DNA of 32,649 nucleotides from positions 3,906-36,554 of the forward strand of contig JACNJD010000247.1 in the NCBI GenBank assembly GCA_014382715.1, written 5' to 3'. The position numbers were made by a program, and so were the translations under genes. The notes below the pieces were generated by a model, which ran no database searches, was not told the origin of the DNA, and worked only from the letters and a program-made list of their open reading frames with translations. How positions within the stretch are numbered: the first letter of the stretch is position 1; each line of letters begins with the position of its first letter. Origin of the DNA: Candidatus Desulfacyla euxinica. GTDB taxonomy: Bacteria > Desulfobacterota > DSM-4660 > Desulfatiglandales > Desulfatiglandaceae. Below, in pieces: positions 1-9,458 of this stretch.

Positions 1-10
1 GGGAGACAGC

Positions 11-673
11 ATGGGAAAAATAGCACCCTCGATTTTATCAGCGGATTTTACCCGTCTTGGGGAAGAAATTAACGATGTGGAAAAGGCAGGAGCGGACTAC
101 ATTCATATTGACGTAATGGACGGGCATTTTGTGCCCAATATAACTATCGGCCCAATGATCGTAAAGGCGGCCAGACGCGTAACAGATCTTCCCCTTGATG
201 TCCATTTGATGATTTCAGAGCCCGATTATTTTATAGAGGACTTCGCCGAGGCGGGGGCGAGTATCATAACGGTCCACGCGGAGGCTCTGAATCATCTCCA
301 CAGGACTATCCATCTCATCCGTGATAAAGGGGTAAGACCCGGGGTGGTCCTGAATCCAGCCACCCCATTAGGTGTTGTGGAATATGTCTTGGACCAGCTT
401 GACATTGTCGTGTTAATGACTGTAAACCCAGGTTTTGAGGGCCAGAAATTTATCCCGGAGGTCATTCCAAAGATAAGAAGACTGAGAAAAATGGTGAATG
501 ATCTCAATTTGAGCCTGGAAATCGAGGTTGATGGGGGAATCGATCCCGAAAACATTGGCCGGGTATCATCAGCCGGAGCTGATGTCTTTGTGGCAGGCTC
601 GGCGATTTATTATAGTAAAGACTATAAAGAAACCATCAGTTTGATGCGGGAGAGGATGTCTGAAGCGGAATAA
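11..673 (+). CDS. rpe: Ribulose-phosphate 3-epimerase
   Basis: 220 aa; MGKIAPSILSADFTRLGEEI, HIDVMDGHFVPNITIGP, DVHLMI, VNPGFEGQKFIPEV, EVDGGI motifs typical of Rpe. Confidence 0.97.
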   Translation: MGKIAPSILSADFTRLGEEINDVEKAGADYIHIDVMDGHFVPNITIGPMIVKAARRVTDLPLDVHLMISEPDYFIEDFAEAGASIITVHAEALNHLHRTIHLIRDKGVRPGVVLNPATPLGVVEYVLDQLDIVVLMTVNPGFEGQKFIPEVIPKIRRLRKMVNDLNLSLEIEVDGGIDPENIGRVSSAGADVFVAGSAIYYSKDYKETISLMRERMSEAE

Positions 674-789
674 TAAGCGGTGGAAAGGACGATTTTTTGT
701 TGGGAAATCGTTGGTCAGTATGCTATAGGGTTTTTGCCCGTTAGATCAAAAAAAGAGGTTCAAAAATGGTGTGTAACGGAGGTTATCAA

Positions 790-1365
790 ATGAAGTATGG
801 TATGATCCTGTCTGTTTTTCTTATTGTCCTGACATTTTCCGCGGGAGCGACGGCCGCTCTTTCTGACAAACCGCAGGTGGTCATTGAAACAACAAAGGGT
901 GCCATTGTCCTTGAGCTTTATCCCGATGAAGCCCCCAAAACGGTGGATAATTTCTTGCGCTATGCCCGCTGGGGACATTACGACGGCACTATTTTTCACC
1001 GTGTAATCCCTGACTTCATGATTCAGGGTGGAGGCTTGACTCCTGACATGAAGCAGAAACTCACCAAGATGCCCATAAAAAACGAGGCCGACAACGGGCT
1101 AAAGAACAATCGAGGCACGGTGGCCATGGCGCGTACCCAGGACCCGCACAGCGCAACGAACCAGTTTTTTATTAATACAAAAAACAACAAACCTTTAGAC
1201 CATAAGGGCAAAACCCCTCAAGGCTGGGGATACACTGTGTTCGGGAAGGTAATTGAGGGTATGGATGTGGTTGATGCGATTTCCAAAGTCAAGACCGGTA
1301 AGCGGGGTTACATGGCAAATGTTCCGGTTGAACCTGTAATAATTACAAAGATAACCGTCAAATAA
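790..1365 (+). CDS. Secreted peptidyl-prolyl cis-trans isomerase, cyclophilin type
   Basis: FHRVIPDFMIQGGG, MARTQDPHSATNQFFIN motifs; N-terminal signal peptide. The ATG at 790 preceded by GGAGG is a better start than 766. Confidence 0.95.
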   Translation: MKYGMILSVFLIVLTFSAGATAALSDKPQVVIETTKGAIVLELYPDEAPKTVDNFLRYARWGHYDGTIFHRVIPDFMIQGGGLTPDMKQKLTKMPIKNEADNGLKNNRGTVAMARTQDPHSATNQFFINTKNNKPLDHKGKTPQGWGYTVFGKVIEGMDVVDAISKVKTGKRGYMANVPVEPVIITKITVK

Positions 1366-1371
1366 TGATGC

Positions 1372-1397
1372 GCCCGTAAAAAGCCTTTTTTACGGGC
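1372..1397. terminator. Hairpin GCCCGTAAAAA/TTTTTACGGGC between convergent genes
   Basis: Perfect 11-bp inverted repeat directly after the cyclophilin stop codon. Confidence 0.7.
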
Positions 1398-1503
1398 AAT
1401 TGCGTCCCGCGGATCGCGGGATTAGGAATTGAGGCCCCAGTGAAATAGAAAAAATAGGGGCATTTCACGGGGTAAAAATTACGAATTATTATAAAAAGTT
1501 TCG

Positions 1504-2562
1504 CTAAACAGCCTCTGAGATCGCCCTGCCCAATTCAGCCGTAGTTGCCTTTCCCCCCATATCAGGGGTTCGTAAGCCAGGCTCCTGCAGCACTGTTTCA
1601 ATGGCCCGATCCACAGCCCGTGCAGCAGCTGTATGGCCGAGATGATCGAGCATCATGGCCCCTGCCCAGATCTGGCCAATGGGATTAGCTACACCCATCC
1701 CGGCAATATCAGGTGCTGACCCGTGCACTGGTTCAAACATGGAGGGAAATTCACGGGTGGGGTTGATGTTTGCAGAGGGCGCAATGGCTATGGTGCCGGC
1801 GATGGCAGGACCCAGATCTGACAAAATATCGCCAAAAAGATTGCTCCCCACCACCACATCAAACCAATCGGGGTGTAAAACAAAATTGGCGGTGAGGATA
1901 TCAATGTGGTACTGATCGGTTCGAATGTCCGGATATTCGGAGGCGAGAGCGGCAAAGCGCTCATCCCAAAAAGGCATGGTATAAATAATGCCGTTGGATT
2001 TGGTTGCTGAGGTCAGGTGTTTGGCTTTACGGCCACGGGCCAGTTCAAATGCGTAACGTAAGACCCGGTCAACACCCTTACGGGTAAATACTGTTTCCTG
2101 TATCACCGTCTCCGCCTCGGTTCCCGGGTAGAGACGGCCTCCGATCTCTGAATACTCTCCCTCGTTATTCTCCCGGACGATCAGAAAATCGATATCCGCG
2201 GACCCTCTGCCTCTCAACGGCGATTCCATTCCTTTCAACAAACGCACGGGACGTAGATTGATATATTGTTTCATCTGTCTCCGGATCGGTATCAACAGAC
2301 CCCAGAGTGAGATATGGTCCGGTACACCGGGAAAGCCCACAGCTCCTAAGAATATTGCGTCGTATTCCCTAAGCTTGTCTATCCCGTCCTCAGGCATCAT
2401 CCGGCCGGTTGCAGCATAAGTTTCACAACTCCAGGGCAGGATGCTCCAGTCAAAATCAATATTGTGTCGGCTACCCGCTGTTTCGAGGACCCGGATACCC
2501 TCCGGAACAACCTCCTTCCCGATCCCATCGCCGGGGATCACGGCAATCCTGTATTTAGTCAT
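1504..2562 (-). CDS. Isocitrate/isopropylmalate dehydrogenase family protein, tartrate dehydrogenase/decarboxylase-like
   Basis: IAVIPGDGIGKEVVPEG, IVRENNEGEYSEIGG, VVGSNLFGDILSDLGPAIAGTIAIAPSANINP, FEPVHGSAPDIAG motifs. Confidence 0.9.
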   Translation of the reverse strand: MTKYRIAVIPGDGIGKEVVPEGIRVLETAGSRHNIDFDWSILPWSCETYAATGRMMPEDGIDKLREYDAIFLGAVGFPGVPDHISLWGLLIPIRRQMKQYINLRPVRLLKGMESPLRGRGSADIDFLIVRENNEGEYSEIGGRLYPGTEAETVIQETVFTRKGVDRVLRYAFELARGRKAKHLTSATKSNGIIYTMPFWDERFAALASEYPDIRTDQYHIDILTANFVLHPDWFDVVVGSNLFGDILSDLGPAIAGTIAIAPSANINPTREFPSMFEPVHGSAPDIAGMGVANPIGQIWAGAMMLDHLGHTAAARAVDRAIETVLQEPGLRTPDMGGKATTAELGRAISEAV

Positions 2563-2967
2563 CTTCCTCCCTTAATATTCAAAATTGCGCTTAGTAGTTA
2601 AAGTGGCGAACATTTGTCATTTTTCATACGGCCACAAATCTAAATGGAAACAGGATTATTTTCAATGGGAAAAACAGATTTTTTTTGTTGAGTTGCCTGG
2701 GCCTTTGAAAAACCTTTGCCATCGTAAGCGGGATTCATGTTTAGCGTCCAATTTTTCAAAATCAGCTTTGAACTCCCGTTTTTTGTGCCTTTAGGATATC
2801 TTCTGTTGCGTGGCGCGGCCCTTTTGTGTAAAAGATAAAGAAGGAGATAGAAGGGCATACTGTTTTGGTGTGGTCCGGCAATTCAGAATCTGCTTGCCTT
2901 TTCTGAGAGGTAATGGGCAAGAAACGTCTTCTGGGGCGAGAAAAGATCATGACGCGGAGGGATTGAA

Positions 2968-3111
2968 ATGACCATAAAGTTTGAGATTTACTTCAGAGAC
3001 TTGGAACTGGAAGCCCAGGCCAATCTTCTTGAGTTATTTGAAACAACCGAGGAGGATGAGAATTGGGACATTTTCCCAATTTCGGTGATTGAGCGAGAGA
3101 CTGAAATCTAA
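2968..3111 (+). CDS. Small acidic protein (47 aa) of unknown function
   Basis: ATG at 2968 preceded by GCGGAGGG; translation MTIKFEIYFRDLELEAQANLLELFETTEEDENWDIFPISVIERETEI*. Below the length cutoff of the ORF track. Confidence 0.6.
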   Translation: MTIKFEIYFRDLELEAQANLLELFETTEEDENWDIFPISVIERETEI

Positions 3112-3168
3112 AAAGGGTAGCGTTAGAGATTATGAATTTATGAAATAAAACAGGAAGGCTTACTTATA

Positions 3169-3960
3169 GTGATTGAACAGGATTCAGAGATCATATTTAA
3201 CAAAAGGGTTGCTGTAGATACTTTCCTCATAGGTCTGAAATCACCCCTGGTTGCAGCAGAGGCCCGGCCCGGTCAGTTTGTGATGCTAAAGGTTGGGCGG
3301 GGTATGGACCCGCTCTTGAGGCGGCCCTTTTCCATATGCGGAATTCGAGAGGAAAATCTGATTCTAATTCTTTACCGGATTGTCGGCCAGGGCACAAGAA
3401 TTATGTGTGATTTCAGGAAAGGGGAGTCATTATCGGTTCTGGGCCCCCTTGGCAGCGGGTTTGAAATGCCCCATAAAGGAGATATGCCAATATTGGTGGC
3501 AGGAGGTATGGGGATTGCCCCACTGATTTTTCTGGCTTCAATCATGGAGCCCGGCAGTTTTAGCTTTTTTGCCGGGTTTGGTTCTGCAAAGGAAGTTGTT
3601 GCAACCGATGAAGTTGGCTCTTCAGGCCTTGATCTTTCTATCTCCACGGATGATGGTTCAGCAGGTCATAGGGGTCTTGTAACAGAACTCCTGGAAAACC
3701 GTTTAGCCGGATTTGATGGCAAGACCAGTCCCGTTGTTTTTGCCTGCGGTCCATTGCCGATGTTAAAGGAAGTGGCAGCCATTACCCTTGATGGCGTTCT
3801 TTCATGCCAGGTCTCTTTAGAGGCCTCAATGGCGTGTGGACTGGGGGCATGCCAGGGTTGCGCAATAAGAAGATCGTCGGAACAGGCCATAGCCTATTAC
3901 CATGTATGTCAGGATGGGCCTGTTTTTGATGTGAACGTTTTGGATTGGGGGGCATTATAA
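3169..3960 (+). CDS. pyrK: Dihydroorotate dehydrogenase electron transfer subunit
   Basis: FAD/NAD binding (RRPFSICG, GGMGIAPLIFLA) and C-terminal 2Fe-2S cysteines (SLEASMACGLGACQGCA); adjacent to pyrD. Confidence 0.93.
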   Translation: MIEQDSEIIFNKRVAVDTFLIGLKSPLVAAEARPGQFVMLKVGRGMDPLLRRPFSICGIREENLILILYRIVGQGTRIMCDFRKGESLSVLGPLGSGFEMPHKGDMPILVAGGMGIAPLIFLASIMEPGSFSFFAGFGSAKEVVATDEVGSSGLDLSISTDDGSAGHRGLVTELLENRLAGFDGKTSPVVFACGPLPMLKEVAAITLDGVLSCQVSLEASMACGLGACQGCAIRRSSEQAIAYYHVCQDGPVFDVNVLDWGAL

Positions 3961-3963
3961 AAT

Positions 3964-4881
3964 ATGGTTCACCCTGATTTAAGAGTCAAAATCGGTGCCT
4001 TAGAACTGAAAAACCCTGTCCTTACTGCTTCCGGGACTTTCGGGTATGGCCGGGAATTTTCCTCTCTGATAGATCTCGATCTCCTGGGCGGAATAGTGGT
4101 CAAAGGGGTTTCCCTCAAACCGAGGGAAGGAAACCCGCCTCCCAGAATTGTGGAGACCCCCTGCGGCATGTTAAATGCCATCGGTCTGGCCAATGTGGGT
4201 TTGGAGAGTTTCCTGAAAGAAAAACTCCCATGGCTCCAGGGGCTCAATACTGCCGTGATTGTCAATATCTACGGGCACACTGTGGAAGAGTATGGGGCGG
4301 TGGCGGCCGGTCTCAGTGGGGTTAAGGGCATATCGGCCATTGAGGTTAACATTTCATGCCCAAACGTCGAACAGGGGGGCATGGCCTTTGGCACTGACCC
4401 TGATATGTCGGCAAAGGTTACGGAACGTGTGGTCAAAGAGACGGACAAGCCTGTCATAGTAAAGCTGTCACCCAATGTGACCGATATCAGGAAAATCGCT
4501 GTTGCTGCGGCAGATGCCGGGGCAGACGCATTATCTCTGACAAATACCCTGACGGGCATGGCCATCGATATTGAAAGACGTGTCCCCAAGTTGGCAAATA
4601 TCTCAGGCGGGTTGTCAGGTCCGGCTATCCGGCCTGTGTCCCTCTTTATGGTCCATCAGGTAGTCAGGGCCGTCAAAATACCCGTAATTGGGGTAGGGGG
4701 GATCGTGGATTACCGGGATGCGCTCGAGTTTCTGATAGCGGGCGCCAGGGCTATTCAGATAGGCACTGCCAATTTTGTCGATCCAAGGGCTTCTCTTGAT
4801 ATTATAGAGGGCTTAAGGATCTTTTGTCAGGACAAAGGGATTGATAGGATAGAGGATGTTATCGGCACGCTTAAGATTTGA
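3964..4881 (+). CDS. pyrD: Dihydroorotate dehydrogenase, catalytic subunit (class 1B)
   Basis: PVLTASGTFGYG, NISCPNVEQGG, VIVKLSPNVTDI, GLSGPAIRPVSLFMV, GVGGI motifs. Confidence 0.96.
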   Translation: MVHPDLRVKIGALELKNPVLTASGTFGYGREFSSLIDLDLLGGIVVKGVSLKPREGNPPPRIVETPCGMLNAIGLANVGLESFLKEKLPWLQGLNTAVIVNIYGHTVEEYGAVAAGLSGVKGISAIEVNISCPNVEQGGMAFGTDPDMSAKVTERVVKETDKPVIVKLSPNVTDIRKIAVAAADAGADALSLTNTLTGMAIDIERRVPKLANISGGLSGPAIRPVSLFMVHQVVRAVKIPVIGVGGIVDYRDALEFLIAGARAIQIGTANFVDPRASLDIIEGLRIFCQDKGIDRIEDVIGTLKI

Positions 4882-4974
4882 GGGGTTTTTAGGAAGAAGA
4901 TCAGTCCCTTAATTTCTTAGTTCACTTTAGGCATTTTTCGGGTTTATCCGGATTAAGAGTAGGGAGGCTCTGGG

Positions 4975-5778
4975 ATGAGACAAGAAAAGATTTGCAGGAA
5001 TGGATCCTTGATCCTGGTAATGGTTTTGTTGGGATCAATGTCTATGGTTGGAGCCCCGTCGAAAGCATATGGTGACCCGGTACTCGGAAAGATAATTGAA
5101 CTCCAAGCGGCAGATAAAGAGGCTCTTGCCATCTTAGGGAAAGGGGTTGTGGGCAAGGCCTTGCCCGCAAAGCCCGTTGTTGATACAGCAAGGCTCATGC
5201 CATTGAATGAGGGGAAGTGGACGTACAGGGTGTTGGCCGGGGACCATAAAGGAACGAATCAGGAGGATATAATTGCGAGACCAAAACATGATGAATCTGG
5301 GAAGTCGTGGCGCCGTGTGGTGGGCAAGAAGTACATTGACTATTATCGAGTGAGGAATGGCGGAAAGATCGAGATGGCTTCGGAGGTGGATCTGGTAGAA
5401 GATGTGATAACCACATATACTCCCCAGTTTCCCGTAATTTTCAACGGTATGAGACCGGGAGCGCAAAGCGAGGTGGAAACAGATATCAAGGTCTATGACC
5501 TCCATGATCCTACCGATGAAAAGTATAAGGGCCATTTAAAGATAGTCTACACCTATGTCGGGGCTTATGAGGTCATTGTTCCGGCGGGAAAGTACCAGAC
5601 AATCCTGATTAAATCCTCATATACGGGAAAAGTCGGTCCTGCTTCAGTAAAGGATGTGGGATATATGTTTTATGCGGAAGGTGTGGGTATCGTTGCGGCT
5701 GTGGAACGGTCTCATGTTACGGCCTTCCTCTTTTATGACAAAAAGACTAAGACTTCAAAGGTTTTGGTGCATAAATGA
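4975..5778 (+). CDS. Secreted/periplasmic protein of unknown function
   Basis: Long ORF with N-terminal hydrophobic signal segment (LILVMVLLGSMSMVGAPSKAYG); no domain confidently recognised. Overlaps the next gene's start by 4 bp. Confidence 0.8.
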   Translation: MRQEKICRNGSLILVMVLLGSMSMVGAPSKAYGDPVLGKIIELQAADKEALAILGKGVVGKALPAKPVVDTARLMPLNEGKWTYRVLAGDHKGTNQEDIIARPKHDESGKSWRRVVGKKYIDYYRVRNGGKIEMASEVDLVEDVITTYTPQFPVIFNGMRPGAQSEVETDIKVYDLHDPTDEKYKGHLKIVYTYVGAYEVIVPAGKYQTILIKSSYTGKVGPASVKDVGYMFYAEGVGIVAAVERSHVTAFLFYDKKTKTSKVLVHK

Positions 5779-6539
5779 AGTTGATTGTTTTAGGATCAGG
5801 TACCGCTATCCCTCTTCGAGATCGGGGATCGCCTTCCCTTGTTTTGCTTATTGAGGGGAGCCCGGTCCTCTTCGATATTGGGCCGGGGACCTTGCGTCAA
5901 CTGACGAGAGTCGGCATAAGTTACGAAAAGATTGAGCGAATTTTTTTGACGCATTTTCATCCCGACCACACGGCAGACCTGATTCATCTCCTCTTTGCTT
6001 CAAATAATCCGGGTGTTCTGAAGAGAAGAAGGCCCTTTGTAATTACAGGCCCATCCGGTTTGTCCAAACTCATAACCGCTCTTCAAGACGCTTATAATAC
6101 CTGGCTGACCCTTCCTCCGGAGATGATGAGATTCGAAGAAATTGACATAAATAGGAAGGTTAAAAGCGATTACGGAAACTTCACGGTCACTACCAGTCCT
6201 ACAAATCATACTCCGAACAGTCTTGCCTATCGTGTGAAAAATCGTTCGGGAAAAACGGTGGTCTATTCCGGGGATACAGGTTTTTGTGATGAAATAGTGG
6301 ACCTGGCAAAAGGGGCTGACCTGTTAGTTCTGGAATCCTCTTTCCCGGATGGTGATGAGTTTGAGGGGCACCTTACACCTTCCCTGGCGGGCCGTATTGC
6401 CACTCTTGCGGGCGTGGAGCGTTTAGTTTTGATCCACCTTTACCCGGAATGCCTGAGAAGCGATATTACATCTCAGTGTCGGAAATTCTATGAGGGTGAA
6501 CTGGTATTAGGCGAGGATCTGCTTCAAATCCGGGTATAG
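5775..6539 (+). CDS. MBL-fold metallohydrolase, ribonuclease Z-like
   Basis: IFLTHFHPDHTADL, VYSGDTGFCDE, LLVLESSFPD motifs. Confidence 0.9.
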   Translation: MKLIVLGSGTAIPLRDRGSPSLVLLIEGSPVLFDIGPGTLRQLTRVGISYEKIERIFLTHFHPDHTADLIHLLFASNNPGVLKRRRPFVITGPSGLSKLITALQDAYNTWLTLPPEMMRFEEIDINRKVKSDYGNFTVTTSPTNHTPNSLAYRVKNRSGKTVVYSGDTGFCDEIVDLAKGADLLVLESSFPDGDEFEGHLTPSLAGRIATLAGVERLVLIHLYPECLRSDITSQCRKFYEGELVLGEDLLQIRV

Positions 6540-6579
6540 AACCTTTGGATTGATGATTTATGATTGTCGATTGTCGAAG

Positions 6580-6598
6580 ACCCCGTCTTTAGCGGGGT
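6580..6598. terminator. Hairpin ACCCCG-N7-CGGGGT
   Basis: Short perfect inverted repeat 40 bp after the MBL-fold gene. Confidence 0.4.
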
Positions 6599-6633
6599 TG
6601 ATTGAAACGATTTGCAACCCGCAACATTGAAAA

Positions 6634-6746
6634 ATCCGTAAAAAGCCAGAAATGATCCGTTTGTGTCATTCCCACGAAAGCAGGAATCCAGGGATCAAGC
6701 CTCTATCGGGAGTGACGGCGTTGGATACTTTTTGCAGGCGCATCAA
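6634..6746. repeat. MITE-like element, copy A (diverged)
   Basis: tccgtaaaaagcc ... gtcattcccacgaaagcaggaatccaggga ... gggagtgacggcgttggatactttttgcaggcgcatcaa; same layout as copies B-D. Confidence 0.75.
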
Positions 6747-6793
6747 ATTTAAATTTTCAAATTGTCTAAAGCCCTTAATCATGGCTTTGCTTG

Positions 6794-6833
6794 AAACTTT
6801 AGGCACTTCAAACTTTAGGCATTTTAGGCACTC
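6794..6833. repeat. Short tandem repeat AAACTTTAGGCA(CTTC)AAACTTTAGGCATTTTAGGCACT
   Basis: AAACTTTAGGCA repeated with 16-bp period, then TTTTAGGCA. Confidence 0.6.
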
Positions 6834-6834
6834 T

Positions 6835-7812
6835 CTACTTCTTCCTGTCAATGATATGCTGGCTTAGTATTGCGAGGTCTCTTTTTGTTGTAGAATCCGG
6901 GAATATGTCCAGGGAGTTAATGGCTTTGTCCACATATGATTGGGCCTCATCCCGGATACGGTCAAGTGCTCCGTTGCGTCTCACAAGATCTATAATATCC
7001 TTATAATCATCATCTGTGGGCTGATGCTTCAAGAAGAGATCTTCGAGACGGTTTTTTTCTGTTATTGCAAGCTGTTCCAGTGTATAGATAAAGGGCAAGG
7101 TTACCTTTCCTTCTCTCAGGTCTTTTCCCACAGGCTTTCCAAACACCTCTTCGGAAGATGTGTAATCCAGCAGGTCGTCTATTAGCTGAAACGCGATTCC
7201 CGCATCTAACCCGAACCGGGTTAGAGCATCTGCGGTTTCGGACCCGGCGTCGGAGATGATGGCTCCACAGGCACAGGCAGTTGATATAAGCATAGCCGTC
7301 TTTGCCGTTACGATTTCTAAATACAGGTCTTTGCTGATTTCCCAATCATCCGTATGGGCTAACTCCAAAATCTGGCCCTCGGTCATTTGTGTTGTCGTTT
7401 CTGTGATTTTTGCCAGAAAAGGGATATTCCCGGCACGAATAGCTATGGCCAAGGCCTTTGAGACGAGGAAATCCCCCTCTAAGACGGCCGCATGGTTGCC
7501 CCAGACCTGGTTGGCTGAAGGCCTGTTTCGTCTGATCTCTGCGTTATCTAATACGTCATCATGAAGCAATGAAGCGGTATGTATATATTCAAAAATAGTG
7601 GAAAGCTGATACACATCTTCTTGCTGGTAGCTGCAGAGTTCACAGGAGAGGACAAAAATGAGGGGTCTGAGTCTCTTGCCATGCCCCAAGAGTGCGTGTC
7701 TTCCAATTTCTTCAACAAGCGGGACCCGAGAGTTAAACACCTTGAACATCTCATCGTTAATTATTTCGAAATGATCTTTAAACTGTATTAGATTTGAAGT
7801 GTCTGAATCCAT
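6835..7812 (-). CDS. ispB: Polyprenyl (octaprenyl-type) diphosphate synthase
   Basis: LLHDDVLDNAEIRRNRPSAN (first DDxxD) and FQLIDDLLDYTSSEEVFGKPVGKDLREGKVTLP (second) motifs. Confidence 0.92.
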   Translation of the reverse strand: MDSDTSNLIQFKDHFEIINDEMFKVFNSRVPLVEEIGRHALLGHGKRLRPLIFVLSCELCSYQQEDVYQLSTIFEYIHTASLLHDDVLDNAEIRRNRPSANQVWGNHAAVLEGDFLVSKALAIAIRAGNIPFLAKITETTTQMTEGQILELAHTDDWEISKDLYLEIVTAKTAMLISTACACGAIISDAGSETADALTRFGLDAGIAFQLIDDLLDYTSSEEVFGKPVGKDLREGKVTLPFIYTLEQLAITEKNRLEDLFLKHQPTDDDYKDIIDLVRRNGALDRIRDEAQSYVDKAINSLDIFPDSTTKRDLAILSQHIIDRKK

Positions 7813-7900
7813 TCTTTATTGCGATTCCCCTTTTTATTGGCTGATGAATGTGTGCTGTTTTTCATATCAGATGATAATTTACCTGTTCAGATTTTACAAC

Positions 7901-9253
7901 CTATTTCAGGTCTGGCCCAAGAATTTTGCCCACCAGGTCATACGTATGGGCCTCCGTGATTTCGACAGGCATGATTTCTCCAACAATACCCTCTCCCTCG
8001 TTTATGAGCACCTTTGTGTCCACGTCCGGGGCCATTGTTGCTGTTCTTCCGGCCAGCAACAGGTCGGTTTCAGGACTTGATCCCTCAATCAGTACAGGTA
8101 AGAGGCTACCGATTTTACGCTGATTTATTTTCTTTGAAATTCCGGCCTGGAGAGTCATGATTTCGGCCAATCTATTTTCGGCAACATCTCGATCAACAGC
8201 TGGTCTGAGGCCGGCCGCTGCTGTTCCCTTTTCCGGACTGAATGCGAAGACCCCGAGATGGTCAAATTCCGCCATCTTCACGAAAGCGCAGAGCTGATCG
8301 AACATCTCGTCTGTTTCACCAGGAAACCCGACCATCAAGGTGGTTCGAATGCTCACCCCCCGCTTCCTATTCCTTATTCTCACAATCAATTCCCCGGGGG
8401 TCTCCTGTCCGGGCTCCCGACCCATGGATTTCAGGAGAGTCTGGTTTACGTGCTGAAAGGGCAGATCAAGGTAGGGGCAGATGGTTTCCTGAGAATCAAT
8501 CAGATCCAGGAACCGTTCCGATACATTATTGGGATGTACGTATAATGGCCGGACCCACCTTATTCCATTTATGTCAATAAGACCTTCCAATAAATCCTCA
8601 AGACGGGTTTCACCATACAGATCATTTCCATACTGGCTGGTATCCTGGGCAATGAGATTAATCTCTTTTACCCCTCTCTCCGCCATCTCCTCAGCTTCCT
8701 CTATCAAAGATTTCAGTCTGCGGCTGCGGAAGGGCCCCCTTAGACCGGGTATGAGGCAGTATGTACATCTATGAGAGCACCCTTCAGCAATCCTGAGATA
8801 AGCGGTGTAAAAAGGTGTTGACTGGACCTTAGGGAGATGGTGGTCTGCTAAGAAGGTGGGTTTGCCGATAAGAAACGGGACTGGGGCGTTTTCATTATCA
8901 TTCAAGAGGATGTCTGCCACACGCCGGATTTCTCCCGTACCAAGCCACCCATCCACTTCAGGGATCTCCTTAACGAGTTTATACCCATAGCGCTGAACAA
9001 AGCATCCTGCCACCACAAGTCTCTTTAATTTGCCTTCATCCTTAAGACGTGCTGTTTCTAAGATAGTCTCAATTGCCTCTTCTACAGCGCTCTGGAGAAA
9101 ACCGCAGGTGTTGATAAGGGCAAATTCAGCATCTTCTATTCTGGATGCCAGACCAAACCCTTGAGAATCAAGGATCCCAAGCATATGCTCGCTGTCCACC
9201 AGGTTCTTGGCGCAACCGAGACTGATCAAAAAAACTTTACCATTTTTTCTCAT
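7901..9253 (-). CDS. rimO: Ribosomal protein S12 methylthiotransferase
   Basis: SLGCAKNLVDSEHMLG, INTCGFL, radical SAM CSHRCTYCLIPGLRGPFRSR, C-terminal TRAM-like region. Confidence 0.96.
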   Translation of the reverse strand: MRKNGKVFLISLGCAKNLVDSEHMLGILDSQGFGLASRIEDAEFALINTCGFLQSAVEEAIETILETARLKDEGKLKRLVVAGCFVQRYGYKLVKEIPEVDGWLGTGEIRRVADILLNDNENAPVPFLIGKPTFLADHHLPKVQSTPFYTAYLRIAEGCSHRCTYCLIPGLRGPFRSRRLKSLIEEAEEMAERGVKEINLIAQDTSQYGNDLYGETRLEDLLEGLIDINGIRWVRPLYVHPNNVSERFLDLIDSQETICPYLDLPFQHVNQTLLKSMGREPGQETPGELIVRIRNRKRGVSIRTTLMVGFPGETDEMFDQLCAFVKMAEFDHLGVFAFSPEKGTAAAGLRPAVDRDVAENRLAEIMTLQAGISKKINQRKIGSLLPVLIEGSSPETDLLLAGRTATMAPDVDTKVLINEGEGIVGEIMPVEITEAHTYDLVGKILGPDLK

Positions 9254-9366
9254 GTAAATTTCTAACCTTCTGACATATTTGTATCAGACTGCATATTATC
9301 AACAAAAGGTCAAAATCTCAACACTTCTGGTAAACCGGCCAGGATGTACAACCTCGGGATTTTTTA

Positions 9367-9406
9367 TTGACACCGGGAATCAGGGTTTGTAAAAAACGGG
9401 TGTCAA
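9367..9406 (+). promoter_or_regulatory. Candidate sigma70 promoter overlapped by inverted repeat TTGACACC...GGTGTCAA
   Basis: TTGACA-N17-TAAAAA 50-90 bp upstream of the SDR start; the -35 lies inside a perfect 8-bp inverted repeat. Confidence 0.5.
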
Positions 9407-9458
9407 GTAAATGCGATAGGATAATTATCAACAACTTTTCAGATAAAGTGAGGAAAAA

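Noticed and set aside
6652-6867. 71-aa ORF starting MIRLCHSHESRNPGIKPL
   Set aside because: Translation of MITE copy A (CHSxESRNPG is the typical peptide of the CATTCCCGC...GGAATCCAGG core), not a real gene.
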